From positions 145,628,001-145,692,000 of the forward strand of contig CM059584.1 in the NCBI GenBank assembly GCA_030407085.1: a stretch of 64,000 nucleotides of DNA, given 5' to 3'. This document shows, in pieces, positions 8,818 to 19,439 of this stretch; position 1 is the first letter of the stretch, and every line of letters starts with the position of its first letter. The position numbers and the translations under genes are program-made. The DNA is from Trichopria drosophilae (lineage: Eukaryota; Arthropoda; Insecta; Hymenoptera; Diapriidae). The notes below the pieces were generated by a model that did not search any database, was not told the DNA's origin, and saw nothing but the letters and a program-made list of their open reading frames with translations.

Positions 8818-8962
8818 AATGAATGACAAGTTTGGGGATGGTTACCATGGATACCCGGGAAAGCCGCGAATACAAAAATTTTAACTCTGAAGATTGTGTC
8901 AATTTGAACAGAAAGTAGTGGAACTACAATAGTAATCCCGAGAACGAGGCGGGAAGTATAAT
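8818..8962. repeat. DIRS right inverted terminal repeat
   Basis: Reverse complement of 4325-4469 over 145 bases with one visible mismatch. It contains the GGTTACCATGG and CCCGAGAACGAGGCGGG landmarks. Confidence 0.93.
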
Positions 8963-9009
8963 TACGATCGAACTTCACTTAAGGTAAGTTCGTTTGATCG
9001 TATAATTAT
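8958..9009. repeat. DIRS right terminal extension (self-complementary)
   Basis: This stretch beyond the right inverted repeat has no counterpart at the left end. It is the exact reverse complement of 8669-8720. It is also nearly palindromic on its own (ATTACGATCGAACTT against AAGTTCGTTTGATCGTATAAT), so it can fold back. The element boundary at 9009 is set by where complementarity with the internal region stops. Confidence 0.8.
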
Positions 9010-9377
9010 GTAGCTAGGGCGAGTGTGGGGCTCGATAATTTGCTCCCGAACATTTGACGGCAGGGCGCAAAATCGGGTTCTATGCCCGGAGTGTTTAAGA
9101 GGTTATATTTGGTTCAAAATAATATATTTACGCATTCTAACAATAAAAGACTAATAAAATAAAAAGTAAAAATTACTTTTAAAAAAGTTGCTAATCTGAC
9201 GTGGAATGCCTATAAGAAAGTATTAGAATGTGTAATTTTTACAAATAAATCAGGTAAATGAACTCGAATTTAGATTTTACATACAATGACCGATAAAAAA
9301 TGAAAAGAAACCGAGAAAAATATTATATTCCTACTGTCATAAAAATAATAGTGCAATGATATAGTATAATGTGGTGA
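9010..9377. other. No gene recognised; right flank of DIRS
   Basis: After a short less AT-rich stretch (9010-9100) the sequence becomes A/T-rich with no convincing frame. A phrase TGACGTGGAATGCC occurs near 9198. It resembles the terminus of the foldback family at 16007-17258 and 43771-43830, but it is too short to call. Confidence 0.4.
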
Positions 9378-9736
9378 CTTATAAATAAATTTAGTTAAGG
9401 GCTTTGAACCGACCAATTGTAAACAAAACTAAAAAATAAAATATGTAACTGAAAAAATATGTAATTATATTGAAAAAAAGGGTTGGGGGGAATTATAAAA
9501 ATAAAAAACCCGAGAGGTCCGAAACGTTGGGTGTTTCACGAGAATTTTTATTTTTATAACCCCCCCCCCCCTTTTTTTTCAATACAATTACCAATTTAAT
9601 TTTTTTTACAACGTAATTACATATTTTTTCCTTTTTCAATATAATTACATATTTTTTCAGTTACATATTTTATTTTTTAATATTTTTTATAATTGGTCGG
9701 TGCAAAGCCCTGAATTAAATTTATTTATTCGTCTGA
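9378..9736. mobile_element. Hairpin MITE-like element
   Basis: The left arm (about 9383-9510) and right arm (about 9545-9731) are reverse complements. Both contain AATAAATTTARTT, AGGGCTTTG and ACCGACCAATT, then AATAAAATATGTAACTG and AAAAAATATGTAATTA, and G/C homopolymer runs near the loop. The right arm has an extra tandem copy of the ATATGTAATTA unit, so the arms differ in length. The loop contains GGTCCGAAACGTTGGG. It is noncoding. Confidence 0.6.
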
Positions 9737-10553
9737 AAATCATACCGACATCTTAAATAATTATTAAATATGACTTTTATTTATTGACCGCAGTTACAGC
9801 AACGATGTACCATCAAAACTTGAAATGATTTTGAATCTACTTTGTGTCTCGATTTTTGTTCCATTATAACTTTTTGAGTATTTCTACATTTTTATGCGGA
9901 CAAGTTATTTTATGCAGTGACGAGGACAAATATTTTGTTTGATCACGAAGCTGTAACCCAATACGATGCGCATTGAATTCGCTACGGAGGAATAAGTATA
10001 GCACAACACAATACGCCAAAGATATACAGATGCCGTATCGAAGAACAGAAAGTTTTCCCGCGAACAGACGGGAGTCCAACTTTGACAGATCAGAGATTGC
10101 GTATCGCAGATATTACGAATAAACTAGTTCCCGTAGTTGTCCGTTCGCATTGTTCGTTACATGTGTATCGTACATTTCGAATCGCGCATAAAGCAAGATA
10201 CCACGACATATCTGCCCCTCCAAATTCCTTCTATATGATGTGTGTGCATGGAAGCAAGCTAAGAAACTTTCCTACCAGTCGCATTATTAACCATTTTTGA
10301 AATTCAAATAAACATTAATTTTGCAATTTTATTTTTCGTTATTCCTCAGACTCCACTCTTCAACTTTGAGTAAAACCAGTCCTGCCTCCATAAAAATATA
10401 AAAAGTGACCCAATAAAAACAAATAATGTAATTAATAATATCTTATATAAATGCCTTATGATGAACGTAGATGGAATTTGCACGCCCATATTTTTTCCCA
10501 TTTTTTTAGAATTTTTTATTTTTGAAAAAAAAGTATGACCAAACTCGAGAGAT
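9737..10553. other. No gene recognised; partly less AT-rich unique DNA
   Basis: Bases about 9890-10290 are more GC-balanced and contain CpG. Short frames on both strands (9864-10079 minus, 10082-10300 plus) show no recognisable domain and abut each other, so they are probably chance frames. The rest is AT-rich. Confidence 0.4.
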
Positions 10554-10620
10554 TCGATGCGCCGGGACTTGAACTCGGGACCTTTCGATTGCCGGTTGAA
10601 CGCTCTCGAGAATCGCTAAT
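10554..10620 (-). pseudogene. tRNA-like remnant (tRNA pseudogene or SINE head)
   Basis: Read on the minus strand, the segment has a T-arm (CCGAG, loop TTCAAGT, CCCGG). Before it is an anticodon-arm-like unit TTCAA-CCGGCAA-TCGAA, in which the loop would present GGC. Before that is GAGAGCG, resembling the 3' part of a D-arm. The acceptor stem does not pair and the A-box part is degenerate, so it is not a functional tRNA. A tRNA-derived SINE is an equally good explanation. Confidence 0.45.
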
Positions 10621-13600
10621 AGCGCTTGTTGTTACGTGCCCGAATCGTTTGTTTTCGTATTTCTTCGCCATGATCAAATACCGATTTTCCGAGGGACCCA
10701 TTCAAAAATGAAATATTTGACAAATTCATATTTCGACCGTTTTTTTTTTATTATATAATTGTCGAGTATTTTAATTTCAATCAAGTACGTGCACTCAAAA
10801 ACAGATTTGTTTGTTTTAAAGAAAGCTTTCGACATTTCTAGTTTAGTTTATTCAGTATAAAAATGACAAAAAAGTAAACGAGGATAGCATTTTAGATGTG
10901 GATTGAGAATTTAGCATACCGATATTTGTTAAAAACTTCAATTTTCGGCAAAATAAAATGTATTTATATCTCTATTGTACAACAACAATAGACTCGGTAT
11001 TGTCATTCAAGAAAATTATTTAAAATGTTATCTGCATTTAGACTGTAAACGACTTATTCTTTAAGTGACCCCCGGGAAAAAAGTTTTAGACATTGCCATG
11101 CATGATTCATGATAATAAGAAATTTAAAGGCAATATTTTTCAGAAAACCCACTAGTAAGTAAGCAAAAAAATGGCTATCTTTCTATGTACGTACACATTT
11201 TTCTAACAAATTTTTTTCTGATGGCAGAAACTTGCCTGCTTGATAAGAAATATTGCAAATTTTACTTTTTTTACATTTTTCTTTAATTTAATTAAATTTG
11301 TGGTATATGAGAGATAATAATCGCATTAATATAGTAAGTCATCATTAGGATTTTTAAATTAAATTCTGTTAAATTTATTATGCATGCAGTAAGCAAGCTT
11401 CGCGCGTACTCTTTTACATGTATTTCCCATGGCATGTCATAATATTATAAGCAATTGCCTTTTTAACTACTTGCGTTGTTAAAATATAAGCTTTTATTGC
11501 ATCTTAGTGACGTAATATAAAATTTTTAATTATTTAAATTTTAAGATTAACAAAAATTAAATAAAGATCACAGGTGTAACGTTCCGTGGCATCGTAACGT
11601 TTCGTGATCACTTGTTTAATCATACATAAACCGAAAATCGAAAATACTCGTACGGGTAACACCTATAACTGTGATTATTAGTATTTTATTTTACTTAGCA
11701 GTTTCGTAACAACAATGATAAAACATCAATTGTATTATTTTTAGTATTATTATTTATTGTACGTTACTTAAGTTAGTGTTTGTTTGTAAGGCTATTTCAC
11801 AATAAAAATTTGGAATGGCAATAACATTAAAAAAAAGGAGCAATATGCAATTTTTACCTCCTATTTCCAATTATGATAATAAAAATTGTCGGTAGGACAA
11901 GGAGTTATTATTTAAAACCCGCATTTCAAACATCGCTTTGTTAATATAGTAGGCAGGGATAAGTGGGGGTATACAACAAAGAAGAAAGTCGCCATATTAA
12001 ATAAAAATGATTAATTTTAATAAATTTCAAGCGATTAGTTTCTCTGATTTGGCAAAATAACTTTCTCAAATTATACGCTCATGTTCGCCCACTTTACAAT
12101 AAAGTTTCATGGTAAGTGAAGCTCATGAAGAAACAATTTTAAACAAGAATTTTACAGTTTTGTTTAAAATTATTTATAAGGCATAACCTTAAAAATTTGA
12201 GGATATTTTAAAAGAACATCTAGGACTTTTATGGGGACCTAGCACAAGTTCTTTAGGTCTAGTCAAAAGGGAAAAAAATTGTATGGTATAATTTTTCTAT
12301 GCTTCCAACATCTAATTTTATGGCCCAAAAACCTTTTTCAGGTCGATTCATGAGAATAATCACTCATAACTACTCTCATTTTTATCCGATTAACAGTTTC
12401 TTTTTATTTTGAAAGCTGAAAAGCATACCTTTCTGACTGTCCACATCTCATTCTGATGAAATGAAAACTAACATTCACTTTTGTTGAAGGAAAACGAATG
12501 AAAGTTTTGTAAGTTTTGCCTTTTAAATTACAAAATAATAATAATTGTTTATTACGTTGAATTCGATGGAGCATATGATTGATATCACCCCTAAGAGTGG
12601 ACTGTTTACTATATAGGACTCCATATTACCTCCTTCAGATTTAACATTTTCTCCGGGTTGAAATATATTTTGACTTGGTTGAAATTAAATTTGGCTTTAA
12701 AATTATTAGTGTGTTGTTGAGAATTAAAGAATAACTTTAATGACGAAACTGACAGTCATAAATAACATTGCTGAAAAATAAAATGTTGCCTATTTTTTCT
12801 GAGAAAACTAGTTTTTTCGGTAACATTGTTAATAATGATACAGAGTGTCTAAATCAGGTGATTTCTACTCTGTAAATCTGAATTAGGCTAAAAATACTAA
12901 TTAATGAGTGAACAGACGGTGACTATAATTGGATTAGTAACGATTTTTATTAATAAAGGGTAAAACAACTACTGATTTAGTAGCTATTAGTATAGCTGGT
13001 CAACTAATATCATACATTGTAATCTACTGTATTATTAAAATGAATAAGTTAAATTTGACCAATCAGGTAGTAGTATTAATGGGTTAATAGTACTTGACTA
13101 ATAGAAATCTAGAGCGCACTTAACAGAACAATATCTCTGGCAATTTCATTTATAAATGCATATAAATAATATATTTATTCGATATAAATTGATTTATGAT
13201 TGCACTAAAAGAAAATTTATATTACAATGCATAAAGTAACGCAAATTCGTTTATTTTAAGTTTCTTTCCTCTATAAGTGTTTCACCGCTATAAATGTATT
13301 GAGCTCTTTTACTTTTTACGTATTTCTATAAAAACATGAATCTTTAGTTGTACTATCTTGTATATAAAATAGAGTTTTGAAAGTCTTCGTAATAAATAAT
13401 AACTTTTTCTTTGATTTCACGTCTTTGTGTAAATAAAAGTTGTACTTCGGACCACTTCGGAGTAGGATATTCAATTTGGTTCGCTTCGACTCACCAACTT
13501 GTGGAATTTTGGTTTTTCAAAAAGAAAAGTATAAAAAGTATACTATCGATTCCGCATTTCAAACTCTCACTTTCCACCGTTAATTCTTTGCTCTTACAAT

Positions 13601-15110
13601 TTTTTTTGAGAGTATATTTTTACGCATTATGTATTTAAGTAATTTGCAGAGCTATAAAACACTTAGTAATACTTTTAGAAAAATTTAATTTTTGCAGGCA
13701 TCAGCTTAAAAAATGTTTGAAAACAATAGCGTTCCTTTTGTGACTATCCACGAAATGAACTATTACTATTTTACGATATTCAATTTTAATTTAGAAAGTT
13801 TTAATCATAATATAAACGGAAATACTATTTCAGACAGCTATTTCGTCATTTGAGTAAAACAAAAACAAAATTTACCTAAAAGTCTTGGGAACAGTTATTT
13901 TTCCATCATTAAAACACCTGTCCTCCTGACCTGTCCAAAAAATAGCTCAATTGCAAATCGACACAAGAATGTCTTACTACCATTAGTCTTATATTATACT
14001 TGAAAATGTAGTAACGACCACGAAATTTGCCTGGTATCAGGATTTTAGAAGTTTGATAATATTTATAAGAAATGATTTTTTGGCCTGTACTTTGTAATAA
14101 TTGAAAATAGGATATTTTCTCGATTCCCATAAACCGCGGGAATAATTAAATTTAAACAATGCTTATCTGTAATCAATTGACATAGTTATAGAACATGAAT
14201 GCTCAAAACAAGTATAGGAATTTTTGCAGACAATAAGAATTACTCACAAGTGGAGTGAATGATTCTCACATTACAAATTACGAGTACGCGAAATTATGAC
14301 GTTTTCATTGTTTTCATGTAATTCTGGGAGTGAATGTAAGTGCACCAGAATGGCAATCGTAGCAAGAGGATCATCGTAAACTAGATCGATGTGCTAATCA
14401 GCTACTTTCAAATGTACAGAAATTACGTGATAGAAAGGAATTGACGTAACGTGTATTGAAATACACGAAATAAAATCATAGCAATATATGGTAAATAAAT
14501 AAAAAGTAAAAATACCTTTGGACAAATTTTTTATTATAATTGTAATATTATTCTTAGCTTATAAGATCACAAATTAACGAGCTCGACGTAAACTAAGATC
14601 CCAGTTTGGTCTTTTTATTTATTTACTTTTATATTCAATTGTTTATTTTCGCATTATGCTGAAAATGATCGACAAATACGAAGAACTGTCAATACTTATT
14701 GAATGAAAACGGTCGAGAAATGAAGAAATAATGAAATCGTTCAAGAATTGTTACATTTAACACTCTATAATGAACATATTGCTCTATTGTTTTACTTCTG
14801 CAATTTATTGTCGTTTTAGGACCGCTGTATATCTGCACCTGAGTATCGCACCGATTACAATTTAGTTTTTATAAACAGATCCAGTTTGAGTGCACCTGTG
14901 AGAATATTTATTCATAATTTCTAGACGATATAGTTATTAATAATTATTCAAAAAGGTGTAATAAAATTGTATCTGTTCATAAAAATGTTCTTTTTAACGA
15001 TTTCGAATTTTAACCGCCATTTGAAATTCGTCAGAAATCGTGCGGTAGCTGTTACTTCCCTGAGCAGTGGCATTTACTTCAAATTTCTTAGTAATGTGGA
15101 AAAGTTACTA
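10621..15110. other. No gene recognised; long AT-rich stretch
   Basis: Short frames only (for example 13411-13638 plus and 13909-14130 minus), none with a recognisable domain. A small palindrome with GATCAC and GTGATC arms spans about 11569-11611. No element ends were recognised. Confidence 0.45.
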
Positions 15111-15117
15111 GATTGAT

Positions 15118-15480
15118 ATGAAACTGGGCACTCCTGGGGCTTTCGGGGTCGCTGATTACGAATCTTGTATTCGATGGCAAACCAATAATAACTTTATTTA
15201 TTTTCGACCACTAATTTAGAACTAAATGACGAATACCTGTGAATTTTTCAGTTGCGAATTATGAAATTTCAACATTCTGGTCCACCATTTTGGATCCGCC
15301 ATATTCAAACTTCCAAATTCTGTAGTCAACTTCGTCATCAGCGACCACGAAAACCCTCATGTACTCGAGGTGTACCCGATCAAGAAACTTTTTACATCTT
15401 GGTCGGCCATTTCGAATTTTTAAAATCTGTGGTCAGATTCGTAATCAGCGACCTTCAAAACTCTGTTATACTAAATTTCA
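15118..15480. repeat. Copies of the 120-bp module in both orientations
   Basis: At about 15118-15170 the phrase TGAAACTGGGCACTCCTGGG then TTTCGGGGTCGCTGATTACG is in forward orientation. From about 15278 the same module is reversed (CCATTTTGGATCCGCCATAT, then CGTCATCAGCGACC, and again GTAATCAGCGACC near 15445). The head-to-head arrangement means two array pieces meet in inverted orientation. The open frames at 15252-15559 come from this repeat and are not genes. Confidence 0.55.
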
Positions 15481-15489
15481 AACAATTAG

Positions 15490-16006
15490 CTTAAAAAAAA
15501 GCGTCAATAATGAATTTTTTCGAAAAAATCGTGATTTTTTAATGTTTGCTGACTTATAAATCATAAACAATAAATAATTATATCTTAATAACTGTTTTTA
15601 TACATTCTTGTATCACTATAGTAACATAAAACTAGTGTTGGCGTGGTGCCTCGCTCGCTTCGCTCGCTCAGAAACTTCGACCCAGTGGAGAGTCGGCTAT
15701 TCCTTAAGACTCGTTTGTTTACTAACAGCTTTCAATTATATTATAAAATTATATTGATATTTGGGGGTCCAATCATATTTAGGTCCAAGTGGCCTCGATA
15801 GATATGTTACAACAATATAGTGTTTCTTATATGTATGAAAATTGAAAATGAGCATTTTCAGGCCAGCCGAAGTATTAATAAATAAAAGTTGCAAAACACT
15901 TACTTCATGCACTTGTATTCTAATAGACTATTCGATGCATATTACATGTTTACTCTGTTTTACTAATTACTGTCTGTATTATTATGATATTATATATACA
16001 ATATAT
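15490..16006. other. No gene recognised
   Basis: AT-rich DNA apart from a short stretch at 15635-15680 with the phrase GCCTCGCTCGCTTCGCTCGC. Nothing assignable. Confidence 0.4.
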
Positions 16007-17258
16007 GGGGCGTTCCATGTCAAGTGGGCCACTTTTTTTTGAAAGTAAAAAATATTCTTAATTTCAGCATGTGCACTCTTCAATGACATGTAAGTATAAA
16101 GTTTTTCACCGATTGCGACTGAAAAAGTTGCAAAATAAAAAAAACATTGGCACAATTTGCAATTATAAGATTTTTAGTTCTTATCTTACTGAAAGTATTT
16201 GTACAGAATTGCAGTAAGAAAAAAAAATATTTTGCGAGACTAATTTTGTAGATTTTTGGACGAGCTTTCTTATAAAAGGTAAATAACGATTTTCAAGATC
16301 AAAGATTTCCCCAGCATCTTTGTGCTATGTTTTTTGTACTCAGCATGTCAAAAAACGTGGATATACCAACTTTGAGACTAGAACAAATAAAAAAACGATT
16401 TTTTGGATCTCGAAATAGCGATTTTTAAGGTCAACTTCAACTTGAAATATCACCTTTCAACGTCGAGGGTTCCGCCAGCATCTGCTTTTTTATTTTTTCG
16501 TATTCAGCGAACCAAAAAACATAGGTAATAACTCGGCAAAGGAAATGGTACATCAATATCGTACCGCAAATTGAATATGAAATTATTTCATTTTTCCACA
16601 CTTGCAGTCAAGAATTACTAAAATTTTGATAATTTCATATACAAGGCGTTTTAATATCTTGAAAATGAAGAAAAATTCATTTCCGTACGATAATTATTAG
16701 CGGAAATATACAAGATTAAATTTAGAAAGTAGAAGGCCCCTGAATTGCCTTAGTTTACATGTATTTCAGGGGCCTTCTTTTTCGTAGGTCGCTGAAAATC
16801 GATTTTTTTCGGTACTTACAATATTCGGCCCATATTTTTGAATATACCAGTTATTTCCTACTGGAAAAAGGATGTTTTTGAAATTTGTTCATAATTTTAA
16901 AATCGGTCCAAGTTTTTCAAAAATTGGAATAAAAAATTTTTTTCATTTTTTTGGCCATTATTTATGAGTGTAATTTTAAACAAATATTTTTATAAGAAAG
17001 CTCGTCCAAAAATCTACAAAATTAGTCTCGCAAAATATTTTTTTTTCTAACTACAATTCTGTACAAATACTTTCAGTGAGATAAGAACTAAAAATCTTAT
17101 AATTGCAAATTGTGCCAATGTTTTTTTATTTTGCAACTTTTTCAGTCGCAATCGGTGAAAAACTTTATACTTACATGTCATTGAAGAGTGCACATGCTGA
17201 AATTAAGAATATTTTTTACATTCAAAAAAAAAATGGCCCACTTGACTTGGAACGCCCC
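16007..17258. mobile_element. Large foldback element with GGGGCGTTCC termini
   Basis: Left arm 16007-16280 and right arm about 16985-17258 are reverse complements over about 270 bases. They start GGGGCGTTCCATGTCAAGTG and end with its close inverse, CTTGACTTGGAACGCCCC. The flanks are ATATAT on both sides, either a target duplication or a coincidence of TA-rich DNA. The central part repeats a block internally: GCATCTTTGTGCTATG then a TCAGC box near 16315-16350, and GCATCTGCTTTTTTATT then TTCAGC near 16475-16510. It has no transposase frame. Confidence 0.72.
16731..16778. repeat. Perfect 14-bp stem hairpin inside the foldback element
   Basis: AGAAGGCCCCTGAA at 16731-16744 pairs perfectly with TTCAGGGGCCTTCT at 16765-16778, with a 20-base loop. 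It is much more GC-rich than its surroundings. Confidence 0.7.
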
Positions 17259-17348
17259 ATATATACATATAATTCGTCAAAGATATCTTGAAAGTGTCGA
17301 AAAGATCTCTGACGGACATCTTTTAGATATATCGAAATAGTTATTTTC

Positions 17349-18000
17349 GTATCAAGGGCGTAAAAGAACTTTGCACCCGTAGGTGATCACCGCGCCCGAG
17401 GGGCTAGCAAAGACTACCCCTGGGGGATAGGGGGTTGAAACGTCGAAATTTGATGAAAAACAATAGGGTAATTTTTTTGCCGCGATGACCAAATTCAATA
17501 CTTTTTCAGACAGTAGTCATAAACATTTTAAACCAGTTTTTATGGCATTATCGTTGACTTTAGGAAGAAAATGCATACAACCTTTTTTGTAGAGAATTTC
17601 AGGCTTTATCTTTTTTGTTTGAAACATTTTTTAATAAAATTTGTATTTTTCAAAATAAATGCAAAAAACTACAAAGAAACTTAATTGGGGCTAATTTTTT
17701 TTAGTAATGGACGGGTGGATCTGCCCCAAAATCTAATCAGATCTAAGTTATGCCAAGACGCGTATTTAAAAAAAAAATTCATGTCAATACGCTTATCCGT
17801 TCGCGAGTTATCGCGAGACAAAAAAACGGGACGTACGGATGTACGGACATACAGACGTACGTACGTACAAGATCACGGACACAAATTTTTTTATTGTTGA
17901 TTTGGGTTCCTTAGGGTCTGAAACGTCGACATTTGATGAAAAACTATAGGGTAATTTTTTTGCCCGAAGTGACCAAATTCAATACTTCGTCCAGACTTAG
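17349..18000. repeat. Interspersed repeat with a duplicated phrase
   Basis: A block starting TGAAACGTCGAAATTTGATG at 17436, running to GACCAAATTCAATACTT, recurs at 17919-17990 almost unchanged. Between the copies is a GTACGGA/GTACGTAC run (about 17830-17870). The phrase CGTATCAAGGGCGTA at 17349 matches 4066-4080. This looks like a decayed transposable element or an old tandem duplication. The family is not recognised, and the frame at 17685-17900 is not considered a gene. Confidence 0.5.
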
Positions 18001-18708
18001 GGAGAATGTTACAGATACTTAATCATTTATTATTTGAACATGTTTGTAATTGTTAATAATAAAGTTACAATGTTGTAGGTGTTAATCGAGGTTTGCTATT
18101 TACAATATGATTATTTTCTCTGTTGTTTTTTAATACTCTTTATCATAATTTCAGTATTGTTTATTGTACAAAGTATTGAAGATTTCAATATAAAATGGAA
18201 TTAAAGAAGAGATTTATAATTGGAAAATGACGAAGAGTTCTGTTCAGATGAAGACAGATGGTCATTGTTAGTCTGGGTCGAAGTAATAGCAAAAACACCG
18301 ATCTAAATGCGTTAACGGCAATTTAAATGAGCAAAAATCAAAGAAATCTAGGTGGTAACGTGGGTTACCACCATGCTTCTAAGGGTTAAGGTACGTTGCA
18401 AGACACCTTATTTTAATATTATGTAATTAATTTTCCATAAAGTTCCTTGGCGTCTTTTAGAAAGTCTTTTTATAGTTGTTGGAATTGCAGCAACTGAACC
18501 CGAACTTTTAGAAACTTTTAAAGTCATTTTTTACTTATATTTTTACATATAGATTTTGACTTTATCAACTGAGAACTTTAGAACCCTCTCAACTGTTTTA
18601 CCATTATATATATGATTCTCGGCCGCACTTTTCTTCACATTGAAATAATGAAGAATTTATCGCAAAAACACTTTATCTTGTGCGAAATTCGACATATGTA
18701 TTTCATTA
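18001..18708. other. No gene recognised; contains a phrase shared with 30285-30365
   Basis: Bases 18300-18395 (AATGCGTTAAC, AAAAATCAAAGAAA, TTACCACCATG, AAGGGTTAA in order) align with 30293-30365. A small perfect palindrome GGTGGTAAC/GTTACCACC sits at about 18352-18373. The remainder is AT-rich with nothing recognisable. Confidence 0.4.
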
Positions 18709-18960
18709 CAATGGGCCCCACCCTAAGTTATACCGTCCAAAGTTATATGTCTATCCAAAGTTATACATTTGGCTTGTCCAAAATTATACTATCTTATTCT
18801 CCTTCCTCCACCACATTGTTTCGTTGAGTCACACTCGCTACTGCTACAGTCACACACAGAAGCACCCCTCAGGAAGTGGGGATAGTGATGGGCTATAACT
18901 TTGGATAAACTTCCGCCATTTTGAAAGAGCCGACGGTATAACTTAGGATGGGGACTATTG
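18709..18960. mobile_element. 252-bp CA-ended, TA-flanked MITE (family B, copy 1)
   Basis: The left end is CAATGGGCCCCACCCTAAGT. The right end, reversed, is CAATAGTCCCCATCCTAAGT. It is flanked by TA at 18707-18708 and 18961-18962. The ends continue TTATACCGTC on both sides. The left half repeats AAAGTTATAY phrases and the right half holds their inverses (CTATAACTTTGG). A CCTTCCTCCACCACATTGTT box separates the halves. The second copy is at 21587-21854. Noncoding; frames across it are chance. Confidence 0.75.
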
Positions 18961-18962
18961 TA

Positions 18963-19439
18963 TTGTGGTTTACGTTTTAACCAAATAACACAAGCTGTCA
19001 AAAAAAGCCCAATGATGTGCGTTTTTGCAGGATGATGAATGTGGAATACATTGCAAAACAGATGTTAAATAGTTGATGAACCGATTATTTATAAATTGTA
19101 GAATGGTGGAATAATAAAATAGCCATTACAGTTCAGTTGTAATTTCCAAGTTTTTTTTAGCAAAAGAATTTTTTGTTTAAAAAATTTGTTAGAAGCCTCT
19201 GAAGAGGAGTCGTCAATGCCCATGAATACAAATTTTTTTAAGCAAAAAATCCTTTTGTTAATAAAAAATTATAAATTCCAACTGAACAGTAATGACCATT
19301 TTATTATTCCAGCATCCTACAAGAAATTGTAAGATATAATAGTGGTGGTCCTTTGTGAAACGCTCATTATTAATTCAAGGTCCTAATATGATCTTTGTTG
19401 TCAGATAAATTTCTGTGTACAGAATGCATATTAAAACAG
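18963..19439. other. No gene recognised; possible degenerate inverted repeat
   Basis: Two AT-rich blocks, about 19085-19180 and 19240-19325, are loosely inverted to each other (AGAATGGTGGAATAATAAAA then TTACAGTTCAGTTG, against CAACTGAACAGTAATGACCATTTTATTATTCCAGCATCCT). This suggests a short decayed foldback element centred near 19205. Confidence 0.4.

Larger units (their letters stand above)
4325..9009 (+). mobile_element. DIRS-type tyrosine-recombinase retrotransposon, nearly complete
   Basis: The element is about 4.7 kb. From left to right it has an inverted terminal repeat (4325-4469), gag in two putative exons, RT/RNase H, a post-RNase-H domain, a tyrosine recombinase, an internal complementary region (8635-8757), the right inverted repeat (8818-8962) and a right terminal extension to 9009. 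There is no integrase or aspartic protease and there are no direct LTRs. A tyrosine recombinase plus inverted repeats plus an internal complementary region defines the DIRS group, as opposed to PAT or Ngaro elements with split direct repeats. Family knowledge predicts that the RT product is circularised using the internal region and integrated by the recombinase without target duplication. The flanks show none. The two terminal repeats differ at one position by eye, which is consistent with a fairly recent copy. The RNase H region carries a disruption, so this copy is probably not autonomous. Confidence 0.93.

Noticed and set aside
4325..9009. Possibility that the element is an LTR retrotransposon or Crypton
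   Set aside because: Ends are inverted, not direct, and there is no protease or DDE integrase. RT and RNase H are present, which excludes Crypton.
17685..17900. 71-codon frame containing R-T-D-V-R-T-Y-R-R-T-Y
   Set aside because: The peptide comes from the GTACGGA/GTACGTAC run of an interspersed repeat.
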